From Bacillota bacterium (GTDB lineage Bacteria; Bacillota; Dehalobacteriia; UBA4068; UBA4997), in assembly GCA_017397935.1 (NCBI GenBank), contig JAFQHN010000016.1, forward strand, positions 29,593-93,592: a stretch of 64,000 nt of DNA, written 5' to 3'. Of this stretch, positions 18,214 through 27,244 are shown piece by piece. The position numbers were made by a program, and so were the translations under genes. How positions within the stretch are numbered: position 1 is the first letter of the stretch; the number at the start of each line of letters is the position of its first letter. The notes under the pieces were generated by a model. That model did not search any database, was not told the origin of the DNA, and was given only the letters and a program-made list of their open reading frames with translations.

Positions 18214-18945
18214 TTATTCACTTTTCTGCCGTGTCAGATTTTCCGCCACCGTGCAGCAGCTTAACCCCTTCGCCGCCAGCTCCGGCAGCAATACTTTCAG
18301 CGCCGCCACCGAAATCTCAGTCGGGCTTATCGTCACAAAACTGCCGGCCTCGGCCTGCTGCAAAACCTCCGCAATAATCTCCTCGGCCTTTTCCGCCTGC
18401 CAGTCCCCGGAATCCACACCGCCCAGCACAAAAATCAAGCCCAGTTCGGCCGCCGCCTTACGCACATCATCGGCCGCCACACCGTTCTCCGGCAAAAATA
18501 ACAGCGGCACCTCGCCCGTCGCCTCGGTCAGCAAGGCAGCAGCCTCCGCCATATCCGCCTTAACATCATCCCCGTCACCGGATGCCCCCAGCACCCCCAA
18601 CTGATGCCCGCCTGCCTGCAAAGACAGCAACAATTCGTTCTGCCTGGCCGCAAACTCCCGCCCGATGAAGAAAGTCGCCTTGGCGTGGTTTTCCGCCAGC
18701 ACCGATAACATCTGCCGCAAAATTTGTTCATCAGCCTCAGCCGGCACCTGCACCAGCCAACTTACCGCCCCATTCTCCGCCTCGCCGGACGAAAAAACCG
18801 GCGCACCGCCATCCAAACCGGCACTCACCCACTCACTCACCTGCTCATTTTGCCCCAAAAGCTGCGCCGTAGCCAAAATCATCAACACCACCGCCAGCGC
18901 CGATAATCTGACCAGCCACCGCCGTGGCAGAAAAAAAGTCCTCAT
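18214..18945 (-). CDS. YlxY-like degenerate polysaccharide deacetylase homologue
   Basis: A 243-residue protein with an N-terminal membrane segment (LVRLSALAVVLMILATAQLL) and a NodB-like fold. The catalytic signature residues are missing: the usual TFDDG strand reads SWLVQVPAE, and the HxxxH metal pair is reduced to GGHQLGVLG. AKATFFIGREF is retained. It is therefore probably not an active deacetylase. Position directly after pnp equals ylxY in B. subtilis. The ATG at 18978 lies inside the pnp terminator stem, so I chose the ATG at 18945, five bases after a GGGGTGG-rich site. Confidence 0.7.
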   Translation of the reverse strand: MRTFFLPRRWLVRLSALAVVLMILATAQLLGQNEQVSEWVSAGLDGGAPVFSSGEAENGAVSWLVQVPAEADEQILRQMLSVLAENHAKATFFIGREFAARQNELLLSLQAGGHQLGVLGASGDGDDVKADMAEAAALLTEATGEVPLLFLPENGVAADDVRKAAAELGLIFVLGGVDSGDWQAEKAEEIIAEVLQQAEAGSFVTISPTEISVAALKVLLPELAAKGLSCCTVAENLTRQKSE

Positions 18946-18963
18946 CCAAGCCACCCCCAAGCA

Positions 18964-19007
18964 CAAAAAAACTCTCATAAGCCTTGTATCAAAGCCTATG
19001 AGAGTTT
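18964..19007 (-). terminator. Rho-independent terminator of pnp
   Basis: AAACTCTCATA pairs with TATGAGAGTTT through an extended imperfect stem with a small TGATAC loop, followed by seven T, about 30 bases after the pnp stop codon. Confidence 0.9.
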
Positions 19008-19038
19008 GTATTTTTTTATGCTTTTTCAGCCTGCCAAA

Positions 19039-21165
19039 TTACAGGGTGGCCTTGCGGGACAGCTTGATCTTGCCCTGCTGGTCGATACCGATAACCTTAA
19101 CGGTCAGCATATCGCCCTCATTACAAATATCCTCAACCTTGCCCACGCGGGACTTGTCCAGCTCAGAGATATGAACCATACCCTCTTTGCCCTTGCCGCC
19201 AAACACACCGGGCAAAATTTCCACAAAAGCGCCAAATTCCTTAATGCCAACCACCTTGCCGGTGTAAACCTCACCCACCACGGGCTCGGCCACAATCGCC
19301 TCAATGATCTGCTTGGCCTTCAAGCCGGCCTCAGAATCCACACTGGCAATAGCAACAGTGCCGTTATCGTCAATATCCACCTGGGCACCGGTTTCCTCCA
19401 CGATCTTCTTGATAACCTTGCCGCCCGAACCAATAACCTCACGGATTTTATCGGGATGAATAGACATCGAGATAATTCTGGGAGCATTCTTGGAAATATC
19501 TTTTCTGGGTTCGGCAATGCATTCCAGCATCTTACCCAGAATAAACGCTCTGCCTTCCTTGGCCTGTGCCAATGCGACAGTCAGAATTTCCTTGTTGATA
19601 CCGGCAATCTTAATGTCCATCTGGATAGCGGTCACGCCGTTTTTGGTACCGGCAACCTTAAAGTCCATATCGCCCAAAAAGTCTTCCATGCCCTGAATAT
19701 CGGTCAGAATAGTCATATTCTCGCCGTCGCTGATAAGGCCCATCGCCACACCGGAAACAGGCGCGGAAATCGGCACACCGGCAGCCATCAGGCTCATGGT
19801 GCTGGAACATACAGACGCCATAGAGGTAGAGCCGTTGCTCTCAATAGCCTCGGATACCATACGCAGGGTATAAGGGAACTCCTCAGGTCCGGGGATAACA
19901 GGCTCCAAAGCGCGTTCAGCCAGCGCACCGTGGCCAATCTCACGACGGCCGGGACCACGCATGGGGCGAGTTTCGCCGGTGCTGTACGGCGGGAAGTTGT
20001 ACTGATGCATATAACGCTTGGAGGTTTCCAGACCCAAACCGTCCAAAGTCTGCGCCTCGCTCAAAGTGCCCAGAGTACAAATGTTCAGCACCTGCGTCTG
20101 GCCGCGGGTGAACAGAGAAGAACCGTGTACCTTGCCCAGAATATCCACCTCACAGGTGATGGGGCGTACTTCGTTCAGCGCACGGCCGTCAATACGCAGC
20201 TTGTCGCGCGCAATCATGGTGCGGAAGACATCCTTCTCCATCTTATCAATAAATTTAGCAATTACGCCCTGCACATCGGCATATTCCTCGCCGGAGAAAC
20301 GCTCGGCAATAGCAGCCTTGGTGCCTTCCAGCAAATCTTCACGCTCCTGCTTGGGCAATTTCTCAACAGCGCACTTGGTTACGGCAGCAGCCAGCTCGTC
20401 CTTATAAGCCATAATGGCGGCTTCCAGCTCGGCGTTCACGTGCTCTTCCTCAAAAACTTCCTTCTCCTTGGCCAGACCCATAGCCAGCGCCTCGGCACGG
20501 AACTCCTCGATGAAAGCAACAATGCGCTTAATTTCCTCATGTGCGGTCAAAATAGCATCCAGAATAGTTTCTTCCGGAATCTCGGCAGCACCTGCCTCCA
20601 CCATCATAATGGCATCTTTGGTACCGGCCACCGCAATATGCATTACGCTGCGTTCCTTCTGCTCAACGGTGGGGTTGATAACAAACTCGCCGTCCACCAT
20701 ACCCATAATAACGCCGGCAATCGGGCCGTTAAAGGGTGCGTGAGAGATATGCAAAGCCGCAGATGCGCCGCACATAGCGGTAATTTCCGGCGGGCAATCC
20801 TGCTCCACCGAAAGAATGGTGGCAATAACCTGAACATCCTTGCGATAAGCCTTGGGGAACAAGGGGCGCAGCGGACGGTCAATCAAGCGGGCGTTCAAAA
20901 TCGCCTGATTGCTGGCGCGGCCTTCGCGGCGGATAAAACCACCGGGAATTTTACCCACGGCGTACATTTTCTCTTCATAATCAACAGTCAGCGGGAAGAA
21001 GTCAATACCGTCCTTGGCTTTGGCAGCCACGGTAGCGGTCGCCAAAACAGCAGTTTCGCCATAAGTTACAAAAACCGCACCGCTGGCCTGTTTGGCCATT
21101 CTGCCTGTTTCAAAGGTCAGCGTTCTGCCGCCGACTTCCAGGCTTTTTCTCAAAATTTCTGTCAT
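19039..21165 (-). CDS. pnp: Polyribonucleotide nucleotidyltransferase
   Basis: PNPase is a trimeric 3'-5' phosphorolytic exoribonuclease and polymerase used in mRNA turnover. The 708 residues contain two RNase PH domains (the active second one with [18 protein letters not shown] near 430), an alpha-helical linker, a KH domain with [19 protein letters not shown] near 565 and a C-terminal S1 domain ([20 protein letters not shown]). The second of two adjacent ATG codons is five bases after AGGAGG and is preferred. It is preceded directly by frr rather than by rpsO, the usual neighbour. Confidence 0.97.
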   Translation of the reverse strand: MTEILRKSLEVGGRTLTFETGRMAKQASGAVFVTYGETAVLATATVAAKAKDGIDFFPLTVDYEEKMYAVGKIPGGFIRREGRASNQAILNARLIDRPLRPLFPKAYRKDVQVIATILSVEQDCPPEITAMCGASAALHISHAPFNGPIAGVIMGMVDGEFVINPTVEQKERSVMHIAVAGTKDAIMMVEAGAAEIPEETILDAILTAHEEIKRIVAFIEEFRAEALAMGLAKEKEVFEEEHVNAELEAAIMAYKDELAAAVTKCAVEKLPKQEREDLLEGTKAAIAERFSGEEYADVQGVIAKFIDKMEKDVFRTMIARDKLRIDGRALNEVRPITCEVDILGKVHGSSLFTRGQTQVLNICTLGTLSEAQTLDGLGLETSKRYMHQYNFPPYSTGETRPMRGPGRREIGHGALAERALEPVIPGPEEFPYTLRMVSEAIESNGSTSMASVCSSTMSLMAAGVPISAPVSGVAMGLISDGENMTILTDIQGMEDFLGDMDFKVAGTKNGVTAIQMDIKIAGINKEILTVALAQAKEGRAFILGKMLECIAEPRKDISKNAPRIISMSIHPDKIREVIGSGGKVIKKIVEETGAQVDIDDNGTVAIASVDSEAGLKAKQIIEAIVAEPVVGEVYTGKVVGIKEFGAFVEILPGVFGGKGKEGMVHISELDKSRVGKVEDICNEGDMLTVKVIGIDQQGKIKLSRKATL

Positions 21166-21277
21166 CATTTCCTCCTGAAAATCTCTGCATATATACCTTG
21201 TAGTTTACCAGAATTCATTTCGACATATAGTTGGGTTTTCCTGCCATAAGCAGCATTTTTTCTCGCCCGGGCGGCAG

Positions 21278-21310
21278 AAAAAAGCCGGCTCACCCCTCCG
21301 GTTTGCCGGC
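21278..21310 (-). terminator. Rho-independent terminator of frr
   Basis: GCCGGC pairs with a second GCCGGC across 15 bases with some inner pairing, followed by six T, about 47 bases after the frr stop. The remaining 110 bases up to pnp hold no gene. Confidence 0.75.
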
Positions 21311-21356
21311 CCAATCTTCAAATCATGCAATTCCTCAGGCAAAAGTCAGGCGGAGA

Positions 21357-21917
21357 TTAAACCTCCATAATGTCCTTTTCCTTTTTCTTCAAGGTTTCGT
21401 CAATTTTCTTAACAATATCGTCGGTCAGCTTCTGGGATTTTTCCAGTGCCTTCTTCACATCGTCCTCCGATACCTCGCCCTGCTTCTCCACCGCTTTCAG
21501 CTTATCATTGATGTCACGGCGAATATTACGCACGGCAACCTTGGCCTCCTCAGCACGTTTGCCACAGTTCTTAACCAGCTCCTTGCGGCGCTCCTCGGTC
21601 AGCGGCGGAATAGCCAAACGAATAACCACACCGTCATTGGTGGGGTTGATGCCCAAATCCGAGGTATTGATAGCCTTCTCAATAGCGGAAATCATGCTGC
21701 GGTCCCAAGGCTGAACAGCCAGCAGTCTGGCCTCCGGCACCGAGATAGTAGCCATCTGCGCAATCGGGGTGGGAGAACCGTAATAATCTACGGTAATTTT
21801 CTCCAAAATTGCAGGGTCGGCACGGCCCACACGCATTACCGAGAAATCATGGCACATATTCTCATAAGTTTTGTGCATTTTTTCTTCCGAAGTTTTCAAA
21901 AGTTCACTGATTGGCAT
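21357..21917 (-). CDS. frr: Ribosome recycling factor
   Basis: RRF, with EF-G, splits post-termination ribosomes. At 186 residues it has the standard length, with signature VGRADPAILEKITVDYYG near residue 30, RLAIPPLTEERRKELVK near 115, and the long helices of domain I. Its start overlaps the pyrH stop by one base (TAATG), a common coupling of these two genes. It ends the pyrH-frr unit at a terminator. Confidence 0.97.
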   Translation of the reverse strand: MPISELLKTSEEKMHKTYENMCHDFSVMRVGRADPAILEKITVDYYGSPTPIAQMATISVPEARLLAVQPWDRSMISAIEKAINTSDLGINPTNDGVVIRLAIPPLTEERRKELVKNCGKRAEEAKVAVRNIRRDINDKLKAVEKQGEVSEDDVKKALEKSQKLTDDIVKKIDETLKKKEKDIMEV

Positions 21918-22642
21918 TACTTTGCACCTCCAACAATCGTACCTATCCGTTCGCCCTTAACCACGCGCATGATATTACCGGGTGTCTCCAAATTGAAAAC
22001 CACCAGCGGAATACCGTTATCCATGCACAACGATGCCGCCGTGCTGTCCATAACCTGCAAGCCCTGATTAAGCACTTCCAGAAAATCCAGAGTTTCATAT
22101 TTTTTGGCGTTGGGGTTCAGCTTCGGGTCGCTGTCATAAACCCCGTCCACGCCTTTTTTAGCCATCAAAATCGCATCGGCCTCCATCTCGGCTGCCCGCA
22201 AAGCCGCGGTAGTATCAGTAGAGAAATACGGGTTGCCGGTGCCGGCCGCAAAAATCACCACGCGGCCCTTCTCCAAATGCCTGATTGCACGGCGGCGAAT
22301 ATAAGGCTCAGCAAACTGGCGCATCTCCACCGAGGACTGCACACGGGTCACCACATCAATGCCCTCCAACGCATCCTGCAAAGCCAAAGCGTTCATCACC
22401 GTGGCCAACATACCCATATAATCGGCAGTTGCTCTGTCCATACCCTTGGCCGATCCGGAAGCACCACGCCAAATGTTGCCGCCGCCCACCACCAGGGCAA
22501 CCTCCAAACCCAGCGCACACACATCCTTAATCTGCTGTGCAATAGATTGAATGGTCTCCGGGTCAATACCAAAACCCTGTGCGCCGGCCAAAGCCTCGCC
22601 CGAGAGTTTCAGCACCACTCTGTTGTATTTCAAATTAGTCAT
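21917..22642 (-). CDS. pyrH: Uridylate kinase
   Basis: Bacterial UMP kinase, hexameric, of the amino-acid-kinase fold; it phosphorylates UMP to UDP and is typically regulated by GTP and UTP. The 241 residues begin [13 protein letters not shown] and contain [29 protein letters not shown] and [14 protein letters not shown]. The ATG is six bases after GGAGG; the longer frame to 22741 runs into the promoter and is rejected. It has its own promoter and terminates with frr. Confidence 0.97.
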   Translation of the reverse strand: MTNLKYNRVVLKLSGEALAGAQGFGIDPETIQSIAQQIKDVCALGLEVALVVGGGNIWRGASGSAKGMDRATADYMGMLATVMNALALQDALEGIDVVTRVQSSVEMRQFAEPYIRRRAIRHLEKGRVVIFAAGTGNPYFSTDTTAALRAAEMEADAILMAKKGVDGVYDSDPKLNPNAKKYETLDFLEVLNQGLQVMDSTAASLCMDNGIPLVVFNLETPGNIMRVVKGERIGTIVGGAK

Positions 22643-22699
22643 AATAATCCTCCATCTGCCCAATCCACGGGGCAAATTCAGCATCATATTTTCTATCGC

Positions 22700-22729
22700 A
22701 TTATAGCATATTTGGCAGTTATTTGGCAA
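22700..22729 (-). promoter_or_regulatory. Sigma-A-type promoter of pyrH-frr
   Basis: TTGCCA, 18 bases, then TATAAT preceded by TGC (extended -10), giving a leader of about 50 bases before pyrH. Confidence 0.75.
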
Positions 22730-22779
22730 GGTGCAAAACAAATATCTTCATAATTATGTGCGTACAAAAATCTGCATAC

Positions 22780-22808
22780 AAAAAAGGCGCAGGATACCCC
22801 ACGCCTTT
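22780..22808 (-). terminator. Rho-independent terminator of tsf
   Basis: AAGGCG pairs with CGCCTT, with inner G/C pairing, followed by a run of six T. It lies 47 bases after the tsf stop. Confidence 0.85.
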
Positions 22809-22854
22809 CTCAGTACATTTTAATAAGCCTTAGTGATAAGCCTTGGTGATAAGC

Positions 22855-23766
22855 TTACTGAGCGGTCATCTTGGCAACCTCGGCAGCCAAGTCGTCAACC
22901 TTCTTCTCAATGCCTTCGCCAACTTCGTATCTTACGAAGCTCTTAACAGCCAGCTCGCAGCCGGCAGCTTTGGCAATCTGCTTAACATATTCAGCAACGG
23001 TGATGTCGCCGTCCTTAACAAATTTCTGCTCCATCAGGCAGGTTTCCTTCAATTCTTTCTTCAAACGGCCAACCACCATCTTCTCAACGATTTCGGCGGG
23101 TTTGCCTTCGTTCAAGGCCTGCTGAACCAGGATTTTCTTTTCGCGTTCCAGATATTCCGGATCAACGCCGCTTTCATCAACAAACTGGGGGTTCATGGAT
23201 GCAACCTGCATAGCCACGTCACGACCCATAGCCTTGATTACCTCAACGTCGCCGCCAACAGCAGCAAACTCAACCAAAGCACCGATTCTGCTGTTGCCAT
23301 GAACATAGCCGGCAGCTACGCTGTCAGCAGCATCAATCTTGGCAAAACGACGCAGAGTCATGTTCTCGCCAATCTTGGCGATCTTAGCGGTCAATTCATC
23401 CTTAACGGTGCCTTCGCCCAGCTTGCATTCCAGCAGCTCGTCCACAGCAGCAACTTCGTTTTCCAAAGCAGCCTGTGCAATAGCGTCTACCATGCCAACA
23501 AACTCATCGTTCTTGGCAACAAAGTCGGTCTCGGCGTTAACCTCAACAATTACGCCCTGCTTGCCGTCAGCGGAGTATTTAATGGTAACAATACCCTCGG
23601 CAGCGATACGGCCGGATTTCTTGGCAGCCTGAGACAGGCCCTTTTCACGCAGGAAATCAATAGCAGCTTCAAAATCACCGTTGGTTTCGGTCAAAGCCTT
23701 TTTGCAGTCCATCATGCCTGCGCCGGTTCTCTCACGCAGTTCTTTTACCATTGCTGCACTAATCAT
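22855..23766 (-). CDS. tsf: Elongation factor Ts
   Basis: EF-Ts is the guanine-nucleotide exchange factor of EF-Tu. The 303-residue protein starts with the UBA-like segment VKELRERTGAGMMDCKKAL and has NAETDFVAKNDEF near residue 78 and the core ending in ELAVKSFVRYEVGEG. AGGAGG is nine bases before the ATG. It follows rpsB, but a strong terminator hairpin lies between the two genes. Confidence 0.97.
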   Translation of the reverse strand: MISAAMVKELRERTGAGMMDCKKALTETNGDFEAAIDFLREKGLSQAAKKSGRIAAEGIVTIKYSADGKQGVIVEVNAETDFVAKNDEFVGMVDAIAQAALENEVAAVDELLECKLGEGTVKDELTAKIAKIGENMTLRRFAKIDAADSVAAGYVHGNSRIGALVEFAAVGGDVEVIKAMGRDVAMQVASMNPQFVDESGVDPEYLEREKKILVQQALNEGKPAEIVEKMVVGRLKKELKETCLMEQKFVKDGDITVAEYVKQIAKAAGCELAVKSFVRYEVGEGIEKKVDDLAAEVAKMTAQ

Positions 23767-23830
23767 TTGTAAATTCCTCCTTAGGTCAGTTATTTTATCA
23801 GTTATTTTCGGTTTTTTGCCGTAATCTTAT

Positions 23831-23868
23831 AAAAAAGAGGCAGCGAGGCAAGCCTCCCTACCTCTTTT
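23831..23868 (-). terminator. Terminator hairpin between rpsB and tsf
   Basis: A stem of about 15 bp with one mismatch (AAAGAGGTAGGGAGG with CCTCGCTGCCTCTTT), loop CTTG and six T. It lies 65 bases after the rpsB stop and would reduce tsf relative to rpsB. Confidence 0.85.
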
Positions 23869-23933
23869 GCAAGGTTTATTGCAAGATCATTTACAATCCA
23901 CGGCAAAAATCACCGTTAAAACGCAATCAATGC

Positions 23934-24671
23934 TTACTCAGCAGCGGGTGCTTCCTCAACAGCCTCAGCCGGAGCCTCAGCCATGGATACGCCCTGGTTG
24001 CCTTCGATAACAGCGTCAGCCATCTTACCGGTCAACAGTCTTACAGCGCGGATAGCGTCGTCGTTGCCGGGGATGGGATAATCGATTTCATCGGGGTCGC
24101 AGTTGGTGTCAACAATAGCCACAATCGGGATATTCAGGCGCTTTGCCTCAGCAACGGCAATGCGTTCCTTTCTGGGGTCAACGATGAACATAGCACCGGG
24201 CTGGCCCTTCATATCCTTAATACCACCCAGGAAGCGCTCCAATTTTTCCATTTCGTTCTTCAAAACAGAAACTTCCTTCTTGGGCAGCTTTTCAAAGGTG
24301 CCGTCCTCCTGCATTCTTTCCAGCTCACGCAGACGACGAATACGGGTCTGAATGGTCTTGAAGTTGGTCAGCATACCGCCCAGCCAACGCTCGTTAACAT
24401 AATACATACCGGCGCGCAAAGCTTCGTCCTTAATAGCCTCCTGAGCCTGCTTTTTGGTACCAACGAACAAAATGTCCTTGCCCTCAGCAGCCACAGACTT
24501 AATGAAATTGTAAGCCTCGTCTACCTTGTGTACGGTCTTCTGCAAGTCGATGATGTAGATACCGTTTCTTTCGGTGAAGATGAAACGGGACATTTTGGGG
24601 TTCCATCTTCTGGTCTGGTGGCCGAAGTGTACGCCGGCCTCCAACAGCTGTTTCATAGAAATTACTGCCAT
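23934..24671 (-). CDS. rpsB: Ribosomal protein S2
   Basis: Small-subunit ribosomal protein S2, 245 residues. Signatures are [20 protein letters not shown] at the start and [21 protein letters not shown] split near residue 190. The C terminus is Glu/Ala-rich. The ATG eight bases after AGGAGG is the correct start; the frame extending to 24827 covers the leader. The leader of about 115 bases may carry S2 autoregulation, but I cannot define a specific structure. Confidence 0.97.
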   Translation of the reverse strand: MAVISMKQLLEAGVHFGHQTRRWNPKMSRFIFTERNGIYIIDLQKTVHKVDEAYNFIKSVAAEGKDILFVGTKKQAQEAIKDEALRAGMYYVNERWLGGMLTNFKTIQTRIRRLRELERMQEDGTFEKLPKKEVSVLKNEMEKLERFLGGIKDMKGQPGAMFIVDPRKERIAVAEAKRLNIPIVAIVDTNCDPDEIDYPIPGNDDAIRAVRLLTGKMADAVIEGNQGVSMAEAPAEAVEEAPAAE

Positions 24672-24794
24672 TTTTTCTTCCTCCTTTTGTTTAGCCTTCC
24701 GGCAGCTTCCAAAGCCCCGCATCCGCCACAAATTCATCATGCCGGACACTGGCGCGGCCAATTCGCCACCGTGATTATTTTTAAGCCGTTTGCT

Positions 24795-24823
24795 ATTATA
24801 CCACATAAAAAGCCGCACCGCAA
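24795..24823 (-). promoter_or_regulatory. Sigma-A-type promoter of rpsB
   Basis: TTGCGG, 17 bases, TATAAT with TGG before it (extended -10). The -35 hexamer lies inside the right arm of the hslU terminator stem, so the two elements overlap. Confidence 0.8.
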
Positions 24824-24860
24824 GCATTTTTTTGCCAAATTTGCCTGCAATACGGCTTTT
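24807..24860 (-). terminator. Terminator upstream of rpsB (hslU unit)
   Basis: An 18-bp stem with G-U pairs (AAAAGCCGTATTGCAGGC with GCTTGCGGTGCGGCTTTT) around a 17-base loop, followed by a short T-run. It ends the transcript that passes hslU and the small open frame downstream of it. Confidence 0.8.
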
Positions 24861-24869
24861 TTTCAGATT

Positions 24870-25007
24870 TTATTCAGCAGTTTCCCGCACGGGAGCAAAG
24901 TCAAACACTTCGCCGCCCATATAACAAACCAGATACTTCCACGTGTCAGCGTTCTCCATCGGCTCAGGGTTTATCACCGCACCCAACACCAGCACAATCT
25001 CGCTCAC
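24870..25007 (-). CDS. Possible small or remnant ORF downstream of hslU
   Basis: A 45-codon frame from GTG to TAA (SEIVLVLGAVINPEP near the start, WKYLVCYMGGEVFDFAP in the middle) lies between the foldable repeat and the terminator. The frame is also open upstream into the repeat. No good ribosome site is seen. The amino-acid composition looks protein-like, so it may be a real small protein or the 3' remnant of a gene lost at this synteny junction. I do not recognise it. Confidence 0.35.
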   Translation of the reverse strand: MSEIVLVLGAVINPEPMENADTWKYLVCYMGGEVFDFAPVRETAE

Positions 25008-25016
25008 TCCAACTCC

Positions 25017-25141
25017 AAGGAAGTGCGCGAGTGCGCCAGATGCAAGGAAACGAATTTTGAGTCGCAGGAGGCGTATTCAATATACGCCGACAAGCGAGAA
25101 ATTCGATGACACCGCAGATGGCGTGCTCCCGTCACTTCCTT
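25017..25141. repeat. 125-bp imperfect palindrome abutting hslU
   Basis: The element folds on itself along its whole length. The outer arms AAGGAAGTG and CACTTCCTT are followed by partly matching inner arms, and the centre is GGCGTAT-TCAAT-ATACGCC at about 25070-25087. The right end reaches the hslU stop codon. Size and symmetry suggest a dispersed non-autonomous repeat of MITE or REP type; only this copy was seen in the window. Confidence 0.65.
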
Positions 25142-26519
25142 ACAGGATGTAGCGGCTCAGGTCCTCGTTGTCCGCCAACGCCCCCAATTTATTCTCCACA
25201 TAAGCACGGTCAATAACCACTTTTTCCAGCGAAGCATCGGGCGCAATAAACAGCAGATCCTCCAACACCTTTTCCAGCACGGTATGCAGGCGGCGCGCAC
25301 CGATGTTTTCAGTGCTGGCATTCACCTGATAAGAAATTCTGGCCAGCGCATCCACGCCGTCCTCCGCAAAGGTTACCTCCACGCCGTCAGCCTGCAACAG
25401 TGCCATATACTGCTTCACCAGTGAGTTCTGAGGTTCCAGCAAAATTCGCTTAAAATCCTCCTCGGTCAGGCTCTCCAACTCCACACGGATGGGGAAACGC
25501 CCCTGCAATTCGGGGATAAGATCAGAAGGCTTGCTCATCGAGAACGCCCCCGCCGCAATAAACAAAATATAGTCGGTTTTCACCTGGCCGTATTTGGTCA
25601 TCACGGTGCTGCCCTCCACAATAGGCAGAATATCACGCTGCACACCGTCACGGGAAACAGCAGCAGAGTTGTTGCTGCGGCCGGCAATTTTGTCGATCTC
25701 ATCAATAAACACAATACCGCTTTGCTCGGCGCGCTCAATGGCTCTGGTGGTCACATCGTCCATATCCACCAACTTGGCGCTCTCCTCCTGCACCAGAATT
25801 TTTCGGGCCTCACGCACACTCAGCTTCCGCTTGTGGGTTTTCCTGGGCATCATACTGCCCAGCATATCCTGTATGTTAATGCCCATCTCGTCCATGCCGC
25901 CGGGCTGCATCATCGGCTGCTCCTCCACCTCGATTTCCACCAGGTGGTCCTCCATCTCGCCCAGCTCCAGCATACGGCGCACCTGCTCACGGCGGTTTTT
26001 GTTATCCTCCAAATACTGTCTGTCCTCATCAGAGGGGGTGTCATCACCGCCACCGCCAAAGAACATTTCCATCGGGTTTTTAACCTTGCGCTCACGTTTG
26101 GTCGGCGCCAGCAATTCCACCAATCTGTCCTGGGCAGCGGCCTCACCCTGCGGACGCACCTTCTCCATCTGCTCGGCCTTCACCATACGCACGGCGGTCT
26201 CGGTCAAATCACGGATGATACCCTCCACATCACGGCCCACATAACCAACCTCGGTGTACTTGGTGGCCTCCACCTTAATAAACGGCGCGTTGACCAGCTT
26301 GGCCAGTCGGCGGGCGATTTCGGTTTTACCCACACCCGTAGGCCCAATCATAATAATATTTTTGGGCATGATCTCGTCCTGAATAGCCGCCCCCAAACAC
26401 TTGCGGCGATACCGGTTGCGCAGCGCCACGGCCACACTTTTCTTGGCATTCAACTGGCCGACAATATATTTATCCAGCTCGGCCACGATTTGTCTCGGTG
26501 TCAGTTCATGCATCTTCAC
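25140..26519 (-). CDS. hslU: ATP-dependent protease ATPase subunit HslU
   Basis: HslU (ClpY/CodX) is the AAA+ unfoldase that feeds substrates to the HslV peptidase. Walker A is [17 protein letters not shown] near residue 60, Walker [13 protein letters not shown] near 275, with the family's extended I-domain between (about 110-245, Met- and Glu-rich). The C terminus SRYIL is the docking tail for HslV. The GTG start is four bases after GGGAGG; an ATG two codons later is an alternative. It follows hslV by nine bases; codY, normally next, is absent. Confidence 0.97.
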   Translation of the reverse strand: MKMHELTPRQIVAELDKYIVGQLNAKKSVAVALRNRYRRKCLGAAIQDEIMPKNIIMIGPTGVGKTEIARRLAKLVNAPFIKVEATKYTEVGYVGRDVEGIIRDLTETAVRMVKAEQMEKVRPQGEAAAQDRLVELLAPTKRERKVKNPMEMFFGGGGDDTPSDEDRQYLEDNKNRREQVRRMLELGEMEDHLVEIEVEEQPMMQPGGMDEMGINIQDMLGSMMPRKTHKRKLSVREARKILVQEESAKLVDMDDVTTRAIERAEQSGIVFIDEIDKIAGRSNNSAAVSRDGVQRDILPIVEGSTVMTKYGQVKTDYILFIAAGAFSMSKPSDLIPELQGRFPIRVELESLTEEDFKRILLEPQNSLVKQYMALLQADGVEVTFAEDGVDALARISYQVNASTENIGARRLHTVLEKVLEDLLFIAPDASLEKVVIDRAYVENKLGALADNEDLSRYIL

Positions 26520-26528
26520 ATAGCCTCC

Positions 26529-27065
26529 CTATGCTTCTTCCACAATAATATTTTTATTGGTAAACACACAAATATCCGAGGCCACATCAATAGCCTCTTT
26601 GGCAATCTCCGCCGCGGTCATCTCGGTATGCTTCATCAGCGCCCGTGCCGCAGCCAGCGCATACGCACCGCCGCTGCCAATGGCCGCAATCCCGTCGTCC
26701 GGCTCAATAACCTCGCCGTTACCGGATAAAATCAGCAAATCGCTGCCGCCGGCCACCACCATCATGGCCTCCAAATTCCGCAGAATTTTGTCGGTGCGCC
26801 ATTCCTTGGCCAGCGATACCGCCGCCCGTGTCAGATTACCGTTGTACTGCTCCAAATAGCCTTCAAATTTCTCGCTCAGCGTAAAAGCATCGGCCACCGC
26901 GCCCGCAAACCCGATCACCACCTGGTTTTTATACAGGCGGCGCACCTTACGCGCACCGTTTTTCATCACAATGCTCTGGCCCAGCGTCACCTGCCCGTCA
27001 CCGGCCACCGCCACTTTGCCGTTGCGCTTCACGCCGCAAATCGTTGTTCCCCGCAATTCCACCAT
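26529..27065 (-). CDS. hslV: ATP-dependent protease peptidase subunit HslV
   Basis: HslV (ClpQ/CodW) is the proteasome-like peptidase of the HslUV complex. The 178-residue protein begins with a six-residue leader before the expected N-terminal threonine ([12 protein letters not shown]), as in B. subtilis CodW-like proteins, followed by [13 protein letters not shown] and the [15 protein letters not shown] strand-helix. AGGAGG lies seven bases before the ATG. The 180-base A+T-rich gap to trmFO shows no clear terminator, so trmFO-hslV-hslU may be one unit. xerC, present between them in B. subtilis, is missing. Confidence 0.96.
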   Translation of the reverse strand: MVELRGTTICGVKRNGKVAVAGDGQVTLGQSIVMKNGARKVRRLYKNQVVIGFAGAVADAFTLSEKFEGYLEQYNGNLTRAAVSLAKEWRTDKILRNLEAMMVVAGGSDLLILSGNGEVIEPDDGIAAIGSGGAYALAAARALMKHTEMTAAEIAKEAIDVASDICVFTNKNIIVEEA

Positions 27066-27244
27066 CAGCCATCCTCCTTAATTTTCAACTGATTTTCACA
27101 AATTTTTACCGCAATATGCAACCGTCATTATCACATTTTATGATTATGAATTTACTGTTTATAATTCCAACTTTACCGCTTTTTCACTCATCACAGCTTA
27201 CGATAATTTACTCAATAATTCACCCAAAAATTTACTCAAAAATT

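Noticed and set aside
19006..21249. 747-codon plus-strand frame opposite pnp
   Set aside because: It is a shadow of PNPase; codon pattern and the conserved KH/S1 domains support the minus strand only.
24672..24827. N-terminal extension of ribosomal protein S2
   Set aside because: The frame is open but overlies the rpsB leader and promoter; AGGAGG and the S2 start motif fix the ATG at 24671.
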